NCBI RefSeq assembly: GCF_002812125.1
Contig: NZ_NPDQ01000003.1
Span: 372,001-436,000, forward strand
DNA from: Leptospira brenneri
GTDB taxonomy: Bacteria; Spirochaetota; Leptospiria; Leptospirales; Leptospiraceae
Direction of reading: 5' to 3'
DNA length: 64,000 bases
Shown: one piece after another, positions 1-8,674 of the stretch
Layout: the number at the start of each line of letters is the position of its first letter
How positions within the stretch are numbered: position 1 is the stretch's first letter
The notes under the pieces: model-generated
What the model was told of the DNA's origin: nothing
The model's database searches: none
What the model saw: only the letters and a program-made list of their open reading frames with translations
Position numbers and translations under genes: made by a program

Positions 1-802
1 CTTGGCCATCCTTTCCTGTCACTCTTGCTAAGTTTTTTTTATGACGGCCATCATGGTCATGAAGATCGAGTCCTTTCTTGGATCTATGTTTATGAGAAAG
101 GCTCGCCTCTTCTCTCCTCCGTTTCAGTTCGGCATCTAGTTTTTTTCTTTCATGACGCGCCATTTCCCAATCATGAATTCTTTCGCGAGCCTCCCTTTCC
201 ATCTCCCTTTTCCCTTCTGTATAATTTCCCGGGCGTTCGAGATAAAAGTTCTTCTCTAGGAAAACGCAGTGTGTCACAAGATCATCTAACAAAGATCTGT
301 CGTGACTGATTAGAATTCCAATTCCCTGAAACTGGGAAAGGGCCGTACGAATGATTTGGATGCTTTCTGAGTCTAAATGATTGGTTGGTTCATCCAAAAT
401 CAAAACTTCTGGATTTTCAGAAAGGGCCAGTGCCAAAATCAGTCTTCTTTTTTCTCCAAAACTTAAAAGATCATAATCCTTTGGTGATTCTAAAAATACA
501 TTTAGTAAGTTTTTATACCGACCAGATTCTTTGGAATGATCGTATAAAAATTCTTCCAAAATTTCTTTCTCTATATAGGTATCTTGGGAAACATAACGAA
601 CAGAAGCATTCCCTTGGATGGTTCCAAGGTCTGGATCCAATTCACCGGCGATGAGTTTCGCTAAACTTGATTTTCCAGTTCCATTTTTACCAACAATTCC
701 TGTCCAACCGGGACCAAAGTGCAGGTTTAAATCTTGAAATAAAAATTCTGATTGAGACTCGTAACGATAACTTAAATTTTGAACGGTTATATGACGGGAC
801 AT
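1..802 (-). CDS. ABC-F family ATP-binding protein (C-terminal part beyond window edge)
   Basis: Soluble ABC-F ATPase without membrane segments; family members act on the ribosome (translation factors or antibiotic-target protection). The frame opens at ATG 802 and stays open to base 1, so the second half is missing. First nucleotide-binding domain: Walker A GKNGTGKS at residues 38-45, a variant signature LSFGEKRR, Walker B VLILDEPTNHLD, then the H-loop LISHDRSLLDD. After it comes a basic, charged helical stretch (EREARERIHDWEMARHERKK), which fits the inter-domain linker of ABC-F proteins. A clear ribosome binding site (AGGAG) lies 8 bases before the start. A 12-base inverted repeat sits in the leader (see 833-903). 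Which ABC-F subgroup it is cannot be told without the second domain. Confidence 0.9.
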   Translation of the reverse strand, partial: MSRHITVQNLSYRYESQSEFLFQDLNLHFGPGWTGIVGKNGTGKSSLAKLIAGELDPDLGTIQGNASVRYVSQDTYIEKEILEEFLYDHSKESGRYKNLLNVFLESPKDYDLLSFGEKRRLILALALSENPEVLILDEPTNHLDSESIQIIRTALSQFQGIGILISHDRSLLDDLVTHCVFLEKNFYLERPGNYTEGKREMEREARERIHDWEMARHERKKLDAELKRRREEASLSHKHRSKKGLDLHDHDGRHKKNLARVTGKDGQ

Positions 803-832
803 GCGACTAACTCCTGTTTTCCAAATGTGGAG

Positions 833-903
833 ATAGGTAAGCAAGTCTTGTCCTAAAAGATTAGAAGAAGTGTGGATTTATAATTTTGATTTTGCTTACC
901 TAT
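833..903 (-). promoter_or_regulatory. Inverted repeat in the leader/promoter region of the ABC-F gene
   Basis: ATAGGTAAGCAA (833-844) and its exact reverse complement TTGCTTACCTAT (892-903) flank 47 bases. On the minus strand the pair lies 30-100 bases upstream of the ABC-F start, and an AT-rich TATAAA-like -10 candidate falls between the arms. It could be a regulator's paired sites or an RNA hairpin. ABC-F genes are often controlled by attenuation, but I cannot see a classic terminator/anti-terminator here. Confidence 0.45.
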
Positions 904-982
904 TTTACTTAAGCCGCAATCTCATCGGAGTGTACCTCTGTTCTGTTTGTTAGACTGATCGAATGGGAAAAGTTGTCAAGAG

Positions 983-3526
983 TTAGTTTCCTTTTGCCAT
1001 TAAGAATTTTTCCATAAACTCGGTAATGTCTCTGATGTTTCTGTTGATCATCTTACGAAGTTCAGGAGGGATATTTTGGGATTTGATCACTCGGTAGTAG
1101 TTCAGAGCATTTTTCAACATCTTACGACGAGCAAACTCTTGTGCCTTCATCAGCATAGGTTTGTATTTATAATAAGAATATTCCATAATCGAATAATTCT
1201 TCGACAAACGAAATGCATGGGGAATCTTTCCAAAGTCATAAGTCAGTGTTAAGAATGGTGCGTCATCAGCTTCGGGAGGTTTTAGTTCCAAAACCCCATG
1301 GATGATTTTTTCTGGTTCATCCTCTGTGGCTTTTTCAGCCATCTCATCCAGAGGGATAGGAGACTCTTCGTCTGCAATCTCACCTAAGTCCCCATCTACA
1401 ATTTCAATCTCAGGAGCTTCCGCATCTTCTAAAGCCGGACCTTCTCCCGGAAGACCAGCCTCTTCTCTTAACTTCCTTTCCCGGAAAACTTCATCAGCAT
1501 CAGGAAGACCAATTTTTAAATCTTCACTGACAAGCGGCCTATTGGTAAGTTCCACTTGGATCGGTAGATCTGTTTCAATGATGGTTTCTGACTTCTGTTT
1601 GTTTGGATCTTGCGCTTCCGGTAAGTCGGTCTTTGGTGAAATTAACTTTTCTGTTTGCGGATCAACAGGATCAGGAAGTTCTAATTCTTTGCGTAGTGAA
1701 TCCGTAGTGGATTCAAACCAATCTGGCTCATCAGGAGAAGGTTTTTCCGAAGGATGGAGGAGAGGATCTTTATTATCTCTTCTTAAATCATCCGCGTCAG
1801 GTAAACCAATGGGTTCGAGGTCCCATGCATCCGGTAATTTTAAACCTTGGTTTTCCGGAAAGTAAGGTTTTAATAAATCGTTGAGAGAAGCTTCCTCCCC
1901 TCTTGCTTCCAACTCCTTAGCTTTCTTTTCTATTTTTTTTAAGGCTTGGTTTTTTAAAAAATCTTCCCTTTCCTGAAACCGATCTCTTTTCCTTCTGTCT
2001 TCCCCTGAACGTCTGTCTTTCCTACCCGCAAGATTGGTTCTTCTGTCAGGACTCTTCCTTCTCTCCTCACCAGACCTGCGGTCCACAAGAGGAAGGTCTT
2101 TGAATTGTTTCCAATCATTAGAAAAAAATGTATCTTCAGGAAGATCCAGTTCAGAAACATCTTTTTTAGAAATCTGTTCAGCAAGCGACTGTAAGTCGAT
2201 TGGTTGCCTTTCGGCTTCTGGACTTCTTTGAACACCTGGCATGTCTGGGGGAACATAGAAGGGACCAACAATCCCTGATCCTGGTGGTGCCACAGGAAAA
2301 CCCGGAGGGCTTCCCGCAAGTCCTCCGGTCGTTAAACCTTGGTTTAACGATTGTAAAAGCTGATCCTGGTTTTTTATCGCTTTTGGATCAAAACCAGGGC
2401 TCTGTGGTGAAGATTGTAAAAACTGATAAACAATTGGATGGACTAATTGATTTCCCCCAGCAACTGTTTGATTCACTTGTGGACTTGAAAATGAACTCGG
2501 AGGTGGTTGTTTTTCTCCTGGCCTTGTGGTTTCAGGAGAACCGGGAGGGATTGGTGGTGGTGGCAACTGACCCGACGTCTGTGGTGACGCCTGCGGCATT
2601 TGTGGAAAGTTAGGTGGTGGACTACTTTGTGCAAACTGAATGGCGCGAGCAATCGACTCTGCAAACAATTCAGAAACTTCTTTTAATGCACTGACTAAAT
2701 CACTTAGATCTTTGTCCGGTTTAACACCCAGTCCCGATTTCGGATCCTTTTTTTTGGGTTTTTCTTTTCCTAAACCATCTGGTTTGGATTTTTCGTCTTT
2801 CCCTGGTTCTCCTGCTTTGGCTGCGGGAGGATTGTCTTCTAAAAACTCTTCAAGATCCTGAATGTTTTTCTTTATCTTTTCTTTGATTTCAGGATCAGGA
2901 ATTCTGTGACCTGTCCTTTCAAAAATTTCAATCGCCTCTTCCACTTGTTCCGCTTCCACAAGTGCTTCCGCATTGAGAAGTGGCCTTCTATGAAAACTAT
3001 ACTTCGAATTTTTTGAGATGATATCATCGGCAGAAAAACTAATGTCTGGAGATTCTCTTCTGGGACGTTCTCCCGAAGAAGGAGATTCTGAATTTTCTTC
3101 GCCAAAATCACCTAACGGTAGATCGCTGAGACTTTTAGGTGGTTTTTGTTTTTCCCTTCGATTCCGTCCTGACTTTGGCTCCTTACTTCCGCCAATTCCT
3201 GGTTCGCTGGTGCCATCTTCTTCTAACTCGAAATCAGGTAATCTTTCGGAAAGAGGTTTTGGTTTGGATTTAGGTTCTTTGGAATCTGTTTGAAAATTTA
3301 GTTCCTCCCCGCGACCACCACGGGAACCTTTCTCTACTTTTGATGAGCCCCTCTGAGACTTCGGACTCTCTTCTTCCTCTAGGTTTGATTGTCTTTGTTT
3401 TTGCCTTCTCTTTTGGCGTGGACTTAAGTCCTCAGAAGGCCCACCTCTCCCCTCGTTCCTAGCGATATCATTGAGGTCGGCACCAGTGCCAGACAAACCG
3501 AGTAACATCATGAGGGTGGTTAACAT
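983..3526 (-). CDS. Large charged, proline-rich protein of unknown function with two related helical modules
   Basis: I do not recognise a named family. 847 residues. A short hydrophobic N-terminus (MLTTLMMLLGLSG) may be a weak signal or anchor. Long low-complexity stretches rich in K, E, P and S follow. A helical module at about 177-231 (PLLNAEALVE..EEAIEIF..IPDPEIKEKIKKNI) reappears at about 784-843 (PMLMKAQEF..KNALNYY..IPPELRKMINRNI); each looks like a TPR-type hairpin. A proline/glutamine-rich region (around 300-440) and a basic repeat with RRSGEERRK, SPDRR and RRSGEDRRK (about 480-515) lie between them, followed by several copies of an LPDADD/LPDP-like acidic motif. The start at 3526 is the first ATG; ATGs at codons 6 and 7 are alternatives. 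The 3527-3649 gap separates it from the divergent thioesterase gene. Confidence 0.75.
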   Translation of the reverse strand: MLTTLMMLLGLSGTGADLNDIARNEGRGGPSEDLSPRQKRRQKQRQSNLEEEESPKSQRGSSKVEKGSRGGRGEELNFQTDSKEPKSKPKPLSERLPDFELEEDGTSEPGIGGSKEPKSGRNRREKQKPPKSLSDLPLGDFGEENSESPSSGERPRRESPDISFSADDIISKNSKYSFHRRPLLNAEALVEAEQVEEAIEIFERTGHRIPDPEIKEKIKKNIQDLEEFLEDNPPAAKAGEPGKDEKSKPDGLGKEKPKKKDPKSGLGVKPDKDLSDLVSALKEVSELFAESIARAIQFAQSSPPPNFPQMPQASPQTSGQLPPPPIPPGSPETTRPGEKQPPPSSFSSPQVNQTVAGGNQLVHPIVYQFLQSSPQSPGFDPKAIKNQDQLLQSLNQGLTTGGLAGSPPGFPVAPPGSGIVGPFYVPPDMPGVQRSPEAERQPIDLQSLAEQISKKDVSELDLPEDTFFSNDWKQFKDLPLVDRRSGEERRKSPDRRTNLAGRKDRRSGEDRRKRDRFQEREDFLKNQALKKIEKKAKELEARGEEASLNDLLKPYFPENQGLKLPDAWDLEPIGLPDADDLRRDNKDPLLHPSEKPSPDEPDWFESTTDSLRKELELPDPVDPQTEKLISPKTDLPEAQDPNKQKSETIIETDLPIQVELTNRPLVSEDLKIGLPDADEVFRERKLREEAGLPGEGPALEDAEAPEIEIVDGDLGEIADEESPIPLDEMAEKATEDEPEKIIHGVLELKPPEADDAPFLTLTYDFGKIPHAFRLSKNYSIMEYSYYKYKPMLMKAQEFARRKMLKNALNYYRVIKSQNIPPELRKMINRNIRDITEFMEKFLMAKGN

Positions 3527-3649
3527 AAGAAGGTTCTACTCTTTATTTTCGAGGTTTTCTATACGGTAATTTAAGGTACAATCCAAGAATATTCGATTTA
3601 TTGGCATTTTACGCAAGTAATTGGGCCAAACTGACCGCAAGTTCTTTTT

Positions 3650-4093
3650 ATGCTTGACACAAGAGAAATTCTTGCGTTCCATGGTGGCATGAAATCCGTT
3701 GCGAAAAAAAATCTCAGCTTTGCCTCCTCACCGGACAATGCAGACGGGTTGCAGTTAAAAATCACTTTCGATGAAGACACAAAAACTGCCTTCGGTGATT
3801 ATACCTGCCCCGAAAAATACCAGGGTTTACCGGATCAAATCCACCCAGGTATTATTTCTACCATCTTAGACGAAATCATGGTCAAGATCAACGAAGCGAT
3901 GAATTTCGAAACCACAACTGGTGAACTTACCATTCGTTTCTTACAACCAGCAAAGGTAAATGAACCGTTACACTTACGTGGATGGTTTGTGAAAAAGAAC
4001 AAAAAAATTATCGAAAACCGCGCTGAAATAGAAAATGAGATCGGCAAAATAGTGGCCCGCGGAAAAGGTAAATATATCGAAGCTGAAGACTGA
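3650..4093 (+). CDS. Hotdog-fold thioesterase family protein (PaaI-like)
   Basis: 147 residues. The core runs from about 22: [13 protein letters not shown], then [19 protein letters not shown], in which HPG followed by the long central helix and the acidic LDE is the usual hotdog thioesterase arrangement, then [16 protein letters not shown]. The likely role is hydrolysis of an acyl-CoA or acyl-ACP thioester in the cytoplasm; the substrate is unknown. The start is uncertain: ATG 3650 and ATG 3689 are in frame and neither has a good ribosome binding site. A TTGACA at 3654-3659 could be a -35 for a transcript beginning near 3689. The stop is 5 bases before tRNA-Leu, so the two are probably co-transcribed. 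Confidence 0.75.
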   Translation: MLDTREILAFHGGMKSVAKKNLSFASSPDNADGLQLKITFDEDTKTAFGDYTCPEKYQGLPDQIHPGIISTILDEIMVKINEAMNFETTTGELTIRFLQPAKVNEPLHLRGWFVKKNKKIIENRAEIENEIGKIVARGKGKYIEAED

Positions 4094-4098
4094 TTTAT

Positions 4099-4185
4099 GC
4101 CGATGTGGTGGAATTGGTAGACGCAGTGGATTCAAAATCCACCGATGGTAACATCATGCCGGTTCGATTCCGGCCATCGGTACCA
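4099..4185 (+). tRNA. tRNA-Leu, anticodon CAA
   Basis: Acceptor arms GCCGATG and CATCGGT pair, with G1-U72 as a wobble. The anticodon stem GTGGA/TCCAC encloses the loop TTCAAAA, giving anticodon CAA, which reads UUG. A long variable arm (class II) and the T-loop GGTTCGATTCC are present, and CCA is encoded (4183-4185). It lies directly after the thioesterase gene and before a convergent gene, with no separate promoter visible. Confidence 0.95.
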
Positions 4186-4193
4186 ACAGTAAT

Positions 4194-4967
4194 TTAGTTC
4201 GAATACCTCTCACAAGCCTTTTGATAAAAATCCTCTTCGATGCGATCAATGGCTTGTAAGACGAGGGTTATCTCTCTCTCCTTCATCTCATCAAAGATCT
4301 CTCTTCCTTCTTTTAAGATCGATATACCTAAGCGAATTCCCTTTTTATCATCTTCTGTATAAATAGTTCCTTTCGATTCCATTTTGATCAGGATGTCTTC
4401 CATGATGACTATGATTTTTCGGATGAGTTCTGCATCGGAGAAAACTTTGAAGAGTGCTCCAATATCTTTTCTAAAAGCATCTGCCTTCTTTTTTTCTACT
4501 TTTGAGATGAGTTTCTCCATAGCAAATTCAGATTCTAAAAAGACTGCCTGGTTTCCCTCTTTATCCAACTCAAGAACGAGTTCTTCTTCGAACTGATGGG
4601 CTGTTACATAAGACTGCAAAGCTGCAAGTCCTGCTTTGAGTGCCAAAGGAAAGTGTTTTCCAAACCGAAAGATAGAGAGAGCCAAATTTCCAAGGATCCC
4701 CCAAATTTTTGTGGGATGATTCACAAAACCAGATAACGCATCAAAGGCGGCATCTAGCTCCTTACGTTTCGAATATTCTGGATACAAATATTCCAAAAAA
4801 AACTTAAGTAACTGATCAATTTTAGAACGAGAGATAGAACCAAACTCAGGATAGAGTTTTAAATTTTCCGCAGAATACCTTTTTTGTAAGGCTTTCTGAT
4901 ACATCAAAATCAACTCTTGGAAAAGAGGATGGGTGAGGACTTTCGAAGTTTCTTTTTTTGGTTTCAT
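4194..4967 (-). CDS. Hypothetical mostly helical protein
   Basis: 257 residues, no signal peptide or clear membrane segment. It is dominated by amphipathic helices with many Lys, Glu and Leu (QELILMYQKALQKRYSAEN; FRKDIGALFKVFSDAELIRK; DEMKEREITLVLQAIDRI). I recognise no catalytic motif. Its start lies 7 bases after the stop of the amidase gene, so the two are probably one transcript. A role linked to the envelope would rest on that neighbour alone. Confidence 0.7.
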   Translation of the reverse strand: MKPKKETSKVLTHPLFQELILMYQKALQKRYSAENLKLYPEFGSISRSKIDQLLKFFLEYLYPEYSKRKELDAAFDALSGFVNHPTKIWGILGNLALSIFRFGKHFPLALKAGLAALQSYVTAHQFEEELVLELDKEGNQAVFLESEFAMEKLISKVEKKKADAFRKDIGALFKVFSDAELIRKIIVIMEDILIKMESKGTIYTEDDKKGIRLGISILKEGREIFDEMKEREITLVLQAIDRIEEDFYQKACERYSN

Positions 4968-4974
4968 CTTCTAA

Positions 4975-6315
4975 TTATAAAACCTCATCGAAATAATTCT
5001 CATACCTTTCCCAATTGACTTTTTTTCCTTTTGGGTGGTAAGGTAGTTCCGATTTTTTTTTCACATCCAGACCAACAAACAGTGAATAAATGCCCACAGC
5101 TAAAGAAATCGCGGTTTCTTTTTTGTTTTGGGTTAAGTATTTGATATCGCGACTCCGATTTACATATCCAATTTCAATAAAGGCACAAAGGGCATTGGTG
5201 TAAGTTGGTAAACTATAAGTGGAGATATATGGTTTTTGGATGGGTCCAAGTTCCGGGTAGGGAGAATCCTTTTCTTTGAGTTGGATGGGAAGCCCATACT
5301 GGACAAAACGCATTAGTTCTTTTGTTACATAATGGTTGTCTCCACCAAAACCTTCTCGCCCCCCCTCCCTTCTCCATTCTTCTTTTTTGCCCTTTTCTCT
5401 TTCCCAAAACTTCCCCGTTTCCGAGAAATCACTATGGTTTGTGGCGTATGGCCCTGGTTTTCCAATTTGTTTTTCCCAGTTGGAATCGTCCGCGTATCGC
5501 CAGCTAACCATATTTTGGCGATATCCTTCAAATTTAAGACTGTCAGTATCCTTTCCATTTTTTTTGGACCAATACCCATGTAGATAAATCCAAGTATCGG
5601 CCATAGCATTTTCTAACTTGGACCAACCTGACTGAAAGACCAACCATTCAGACCAAGGACCTTTCACAAAAGTATTTGGGGATTTTTTCTTTTCCGAGAT
5701 TTTTTTGATTTGTGAAAATGTTTTGTAACCAGGAGTGAGAACAGCCCCCATCCCACCTGTTTGGCCTTTACTTGCCGGATTCAAATGCAAAGACAAAACG
5801 AGCCATGGCTTTTGTTCATTAATTTTAGACAACCGACCTTTCCGTCTGACACCCGTTTTCGGGTCTGGAAAGTCATACAAACGATATGCGGCATTGGGAT
5901 CATCAGAACTCGGGTCATCATCAAAAGAAGATTCGCGAGTGAGTTTACTTTCTAGAACTACCCTTGTGAAATCGGATTTTTTAGAAAATAGTTTTAAATA
6001 ACCTTCAAATTCTTTCCAACCAGCTTCAGTTTCCGTTAATTTTAAAATTCTATGGACTTCTTTTGCAAGTTCCAGTACAACCTTTCTTTCGGTAATGTTT
6101 CCGTGTTCGGTTCCTTGTTTGTAGGTTTCTAAGTAAGTCTGGGTGACACTGTCGTACTTATCTCCATGTTGTGTCTTAGGATCTTTGGCAACTCCACCAT
6201 GACCTGGATCAACAGCGATGCGATATACTGGCACTGCTTCCAAAACAAGGGAAAACATACAGAAGCTGGAAATGAATAATAATTTTCGAAACGGGAGAAA
6301 GGACAAAAAAACCAC
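4975..6315 (-). CDS. N-acetylmuramoyl-L-alanine amidase family protein (Amidase_3)
   Basis: 446 residues with an N-terminal signal segment (about 1-27). Zinc ligands of the Amidase_3 family can be placed: His39 in DPGHGG, Glu76 in ITERKV, His177 in LSLHLNP; the catalytic glutamate is Glu381 in FIEIGYVN. The family cleaves the bond between MurNAc and L-alanine of the peptidoglycan stem in the periplasm. It is longer than a minimal catalytic domain (about 180 residues): a large insert between residues 185 and 370, rich in Trp, Lys and Gly, separates the third ligand from the catalytic glutamate and may regulate access or bind a partner. It is followed by the hypothetical gene at 4194. Confidence 0.85.
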   Translation of the reverse strand: MVFLSFLPFRKLLFISSFCMFSLVLEAVPVYRIAVDPGHGGVAKDPKTQHGDKYDSVTQTYLETYKQGTEHGNITERKVVLELAKEVHRILKLTETEAGWKEFEGYLKLFSKKSDFTRVVLESKLTRESSFDDDPSSDDPNAAYRLYDFPDPKTGVRRKGRLSKINEQKPWLVLSLHLNPASKGQTGGMGAVLTPGYKTFSQIKKISEKKKSPNTFVKGPWSEWLVFQSGWSKLENAMADTWIYLHGYWSKKNGKDTDSLKFEGYRQNMVSWRYADDSNWEKQIGKPGPYATNHSDFSETGKFWEREKGKKEEWRREGGREGFGGDNHYVTKELMRFVQYGLPIQLKEKDSPYPELGPIQKPYISTYSLPTYTNALCAFIEIGYVNRSRDIKYLTQNKKETAISLAVGIYSLFVGLDVKKKSELPYHPKGKKVNWERYENYFDEVL

Positions 6316-6367
6316 GATGGGTCATTCTCCGCCCGCATACGAACGGAGAAAAGAAAAAGATTAAGGA

Positions 6368-7120
6368 CTATTTTGTAGTTTGGCCTTGGCTAAAGATTTG
6401 ATTTCTGTTATCACTCAAGTCTTTACCATATTTATCAGTGATGACTTTTTTGTCGGCTTCTGCTTCCTTGAAGTCAGATAAAATCTTGATTCCATAATCC
6501 TTGGCAATTCGGTAATGTACGATGGCATCGTAGAACCTGTCCTCACGAGTCATATCAGTTGCTAAACCCAATTGTCCATAAGCAATCCGAAGTTTTTGTT
6601 GGCCTTCCGCAATTTCACGGTAAGGAATGACGACTTTGGATCCTTCTTGGGAATTCTCCACTAGTTGTGCTTGTTCTTGGCCTGTGATCAAATCGGCACA
6701 CTCAGCGAGCAAATTTTGTGTTTTGGCATCATAGTTCTTTGAAAATTTTCCAAGAAGTGTCGCAATGTCTTTTTCCAAAGTTACCATTGCTTTTCCTGAA
6801 GCGATGTAAGCACGACGGTAATAATAACGTAAAACCACCTGGTAGTCTTTTTTGATTTTTTCTAATGCAGTTTTAGAATCAGGAACTTCATCACCAAAAT
6901 TAGCGGTCACAATGGTTAAGAGTTTGATCGCATTGATGACTCTGTCTTTGTTATTTTCTGAAATATTTTTATACTGTTTGCGTTCTAAGTTATTTCCTTG
7001 GTCGAGTTTGTCGAGTTCCTCAAAGGACTCTTTTCCTTTTTCAGGAGCTCCTGACTCTTGCGCAGAAATTGACAAACAAAAGAAACAAAACAAAAGGATG
7101 ATGAAACTATTTTTTAACAC
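6368..7120 (-). CDS. Exported hypothetical protein
   Basis: 250 residues from a GTG start at 7120, chosen because AAGGAG (7131-7136 on the complementary strand) precedes it by 10 bases and because the resulting N-terminus is a clean signal peptide (LKNSFIILLFCFFCLSISAQ). A longer frame back to 7219 would overlap the methyltransferase gene. The mature part is helical (YYYRRAYIASGKAMVTLEKD; AEGQQKLRIAYGQLGLATD) and ends in a segment resembling a tetratricopeptide hairpin (DAIVHYRIAKDYGIKIL). Probably a periplasmic protein. It is the last gene of the M16/MBL/methyltransferase operon. Confidence 0.75.
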   Translation of the reverse strand: MLKNSFIILLFCFFCLSISAQESGAPEKGKESFEELDKLDQGNNLERKQYKNISENNKDRVINAIKLLTIVTANFGDEVPDSKTALEKIKKDYQVVLRYYYRRAYIASGKAMVTLEKDIATLLGKFSKNYDAKTQNLLAECADLITGQEQAQLVENSQEGSKVVIPYREIAEGQQKLRIAYGQLGLATDMTREDRFYDAIVHYRIAKDYGIKILSDFKEAEADKKVITDKYGKDLSDNRNQIFSQGQTTK

Positions 7121-7178
7121 GAAACTTGCTCTCCTTAAACCAAGGAGCAGAATACACGGAGAAGAGAAGGTTTGACTA

Positions 7179-7838
7179 CTATTTTTTATCCTTTTGGAAA
7201 AAGAGTAATCCATCACCAACGGGATATAAAGTATAACGAGAAACTTGGGATTTTACCTCATCCCAAAGAGTCATTACAGCTAAATCGGATGGTTTTTGGG
7301 GGTCTGGACTGAGAACCCGTCCATGCCATAACATATTATCAAATAAAAAATAAGATCCAGGTCTTGCTTCTTTCCAAAGAATACGAAAGATTTCCGGGTA
7401 GGTAATTTTATCACAATCCACAAAAAAAAGATCTGATTGGATCCACTCATCCTGTTCTCTTTGCAAATATTCCAGAACAGAAGCAGTCACTCGCTTAACG
7501 CGAATTTGTTCCCAGATCCCCATTTTTTTTGCGTATTCATCGAGTAAGGCGGCTTGTGCCTCATGACGATCTACAGTTACAAACTGAGAGTTCAGAGAAC
7601 CAACAGCCATCCAAAGTGTGGAATAACCAAGGCCTGTTCCCAATTCCAAAACTTGTTTTGGTTCGACTAACGATACCAGATGAGACAAAACTCCACCAGT
7701 GGCCGCTGTCACAATGGGTATGTTTTTTTCTTTGGCATAGGTTTCCATTTCCGAAAAAACTGGGTTTGGTTTGTACACCAAACTAGAATCAATATAAGAT
7801 TCAAGTTCTGGAATAAAAATGCTTGGTCTTGGTTTCAT
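7179..7838 (-). CDS. SAM-dependent O-methyltransferase (class I, caffeoyl-CoA OMT-like)
   Basis: 219 residues. SAM motif I VLELGTGLGYST is followed by the acidic end of the second strand (VTVDRHEAQ), then FFVDCDKITYPEIF and YFLFDNMLWHGRV; the last two correspond to the metal-binding aspartates of the family. The usual length is about 215-230. It transfers a methyl group to a hydroxyl of an unknown small substrate in the cytoplasm. The start overlaps the stop of the preceding hydrolase by 4 bases (ATGA). Confidence 0.88.
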   Translation of the reverse strand: MKPRPSIFIPELESYIDSSLVYKPNPVFSEMETYAKEKNIPIVTAATGGVLSHLVSLVEPKQVLELGTGLGYSTLWMAVGSLNSQFVTVDRHEAQAALLDEYAKKMGIWEQIRVKRVTASVLEYLQREQDEWIQSDLFFVDCDKITYPEIFRILWKEARPGSYFLFDNMLWHGRVLSPDPQKPSDLAVMTLWDEVKSQVSRYTLYPVGDGLLFFQKDKK

Positions 7839-8674
7839 GATTTGGGAGGTAAAAAAAGAGAAATTCGATCTTTGAGAATGGGAGGAACTTTTTTACGGAA
7901 TAAATCGTTTAACTCGCGATAACTATATCTTTTCGAAGGATGGATGAGGACAATGGCTTCGTTTTCAAAAGCAGAAGCATGTTCTATAATTTCATCAAAA
8001 TGGGTATGTCCCCATTCTCTTGCACGACTCACATCTCTTTTATCACAATAATAAGTGCATTCCATAAAGAGAATTTTACTTTTGCGAACATCTTCGTTTT
8101 CCAAAACGTATTCTATTTTTGTATCTCCGGAAAATGAGACCAAAGGAACAGAAATTTCTTCTGTAGGATCTTCTCCCTGCTCTTTTTTCCTTCTAATTTC
8201 TTCCGAACTAAGACTAGTCCATTCTTTCTTTAACTTACGTTTGGTTTCATAAATGGTATAACCTTGAGAAGGAACTCGGTGGAAACTAGGCCAAGGTTTA
8301 AAAAAATAACCAGGTTTCAAATCCACCCGTTCCCCAAAACCAAGACCAATCAATTCACAATCATAATCAAAGTCTTCAATTTCAGAATAGAGTTTGAGAA
8401 TTTGAGACATTTTTGGTTCTAATGATTTAGGAAGGTAAACTTTAGGAACAGAAAGTTTACGAAGACTCCTTTGCGATACATAGTAGGGAATCCCACAAGA
8501 ATGATCCAAATGCGCATGGGATAATAAGATTCTACCAATATGAATTTTATCTGGATTGATATATCCAAAATCAAACATAAAGTCTAAAGAGGGACAAATG
8601 ATAGAGGTTCTGATCCCTCCTTCCGAGATCCCTTCAAACTTAATCCCTTTGTATTCGAAACTAGCGGTTAACAT
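7835..8674 (-). CDS. Metallo-beta-lactamase fold hydrolase, RNase Z-like
   Basis: 279 residues from ATG 8674, which shares one base with the stop of the upstream M16 gene (TGATG). The metal site is visible as SHAHLDHSCG and, later, SFSGDT and a final His in HPSKRYS. The HxHxDH motif plus this layout resembles RNase Z and related phosphodiesterases, but no flexible exosite arm is evident, so tRNA 3' processing is not assured. It is coupled to the O-methyltransferase downstream and the peptidase pair upstream. Confidence 0.8.
   Translation of the reverse strand: MLTASFEYKGIKFEGISEGGIRTSIICPSLDFMFDFGYINPDKIHIGRILLSHAHLDHSCGIPYYVSQRSLRKLSVPKVYLPKSLEPKMSQILKLYSEIEDFDYDCELIGLGFGERVDLKPGYFFKPWPSFHRVPSQGYTIYETKRKLKKEWTSLSSEEIRRKKEQGEDPTEEISVPLVSFSGDTKIEYVLENEDVRKSKILFMECTYYCDKRDVSRAREWGHTHFDEIIEHASAFENEAIVLIHPSKRYSYRELNDLFRKKVPPILKDRISLFLPPKS

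Noticed and set aside
1302..1865. Plus-strand 187-residue frame inside the 847-residue gene
   Set aside because: Serine-rich translation of the opposite strand of a lysine/glutamate-rich gene; no motif and no ribosome binding site.
3654..3682. TTGACA plus TTCCAT as a promoter inside the thioesterase start
   Set aside because: The -10 is poor; it remains only a possible argument for the downstream ATG 3689.
5332..5583. Overlapping plus-strand frames within the amidase gene
   Set aside because: Low-complexity shadow translations of a region coding well on the minus strand.
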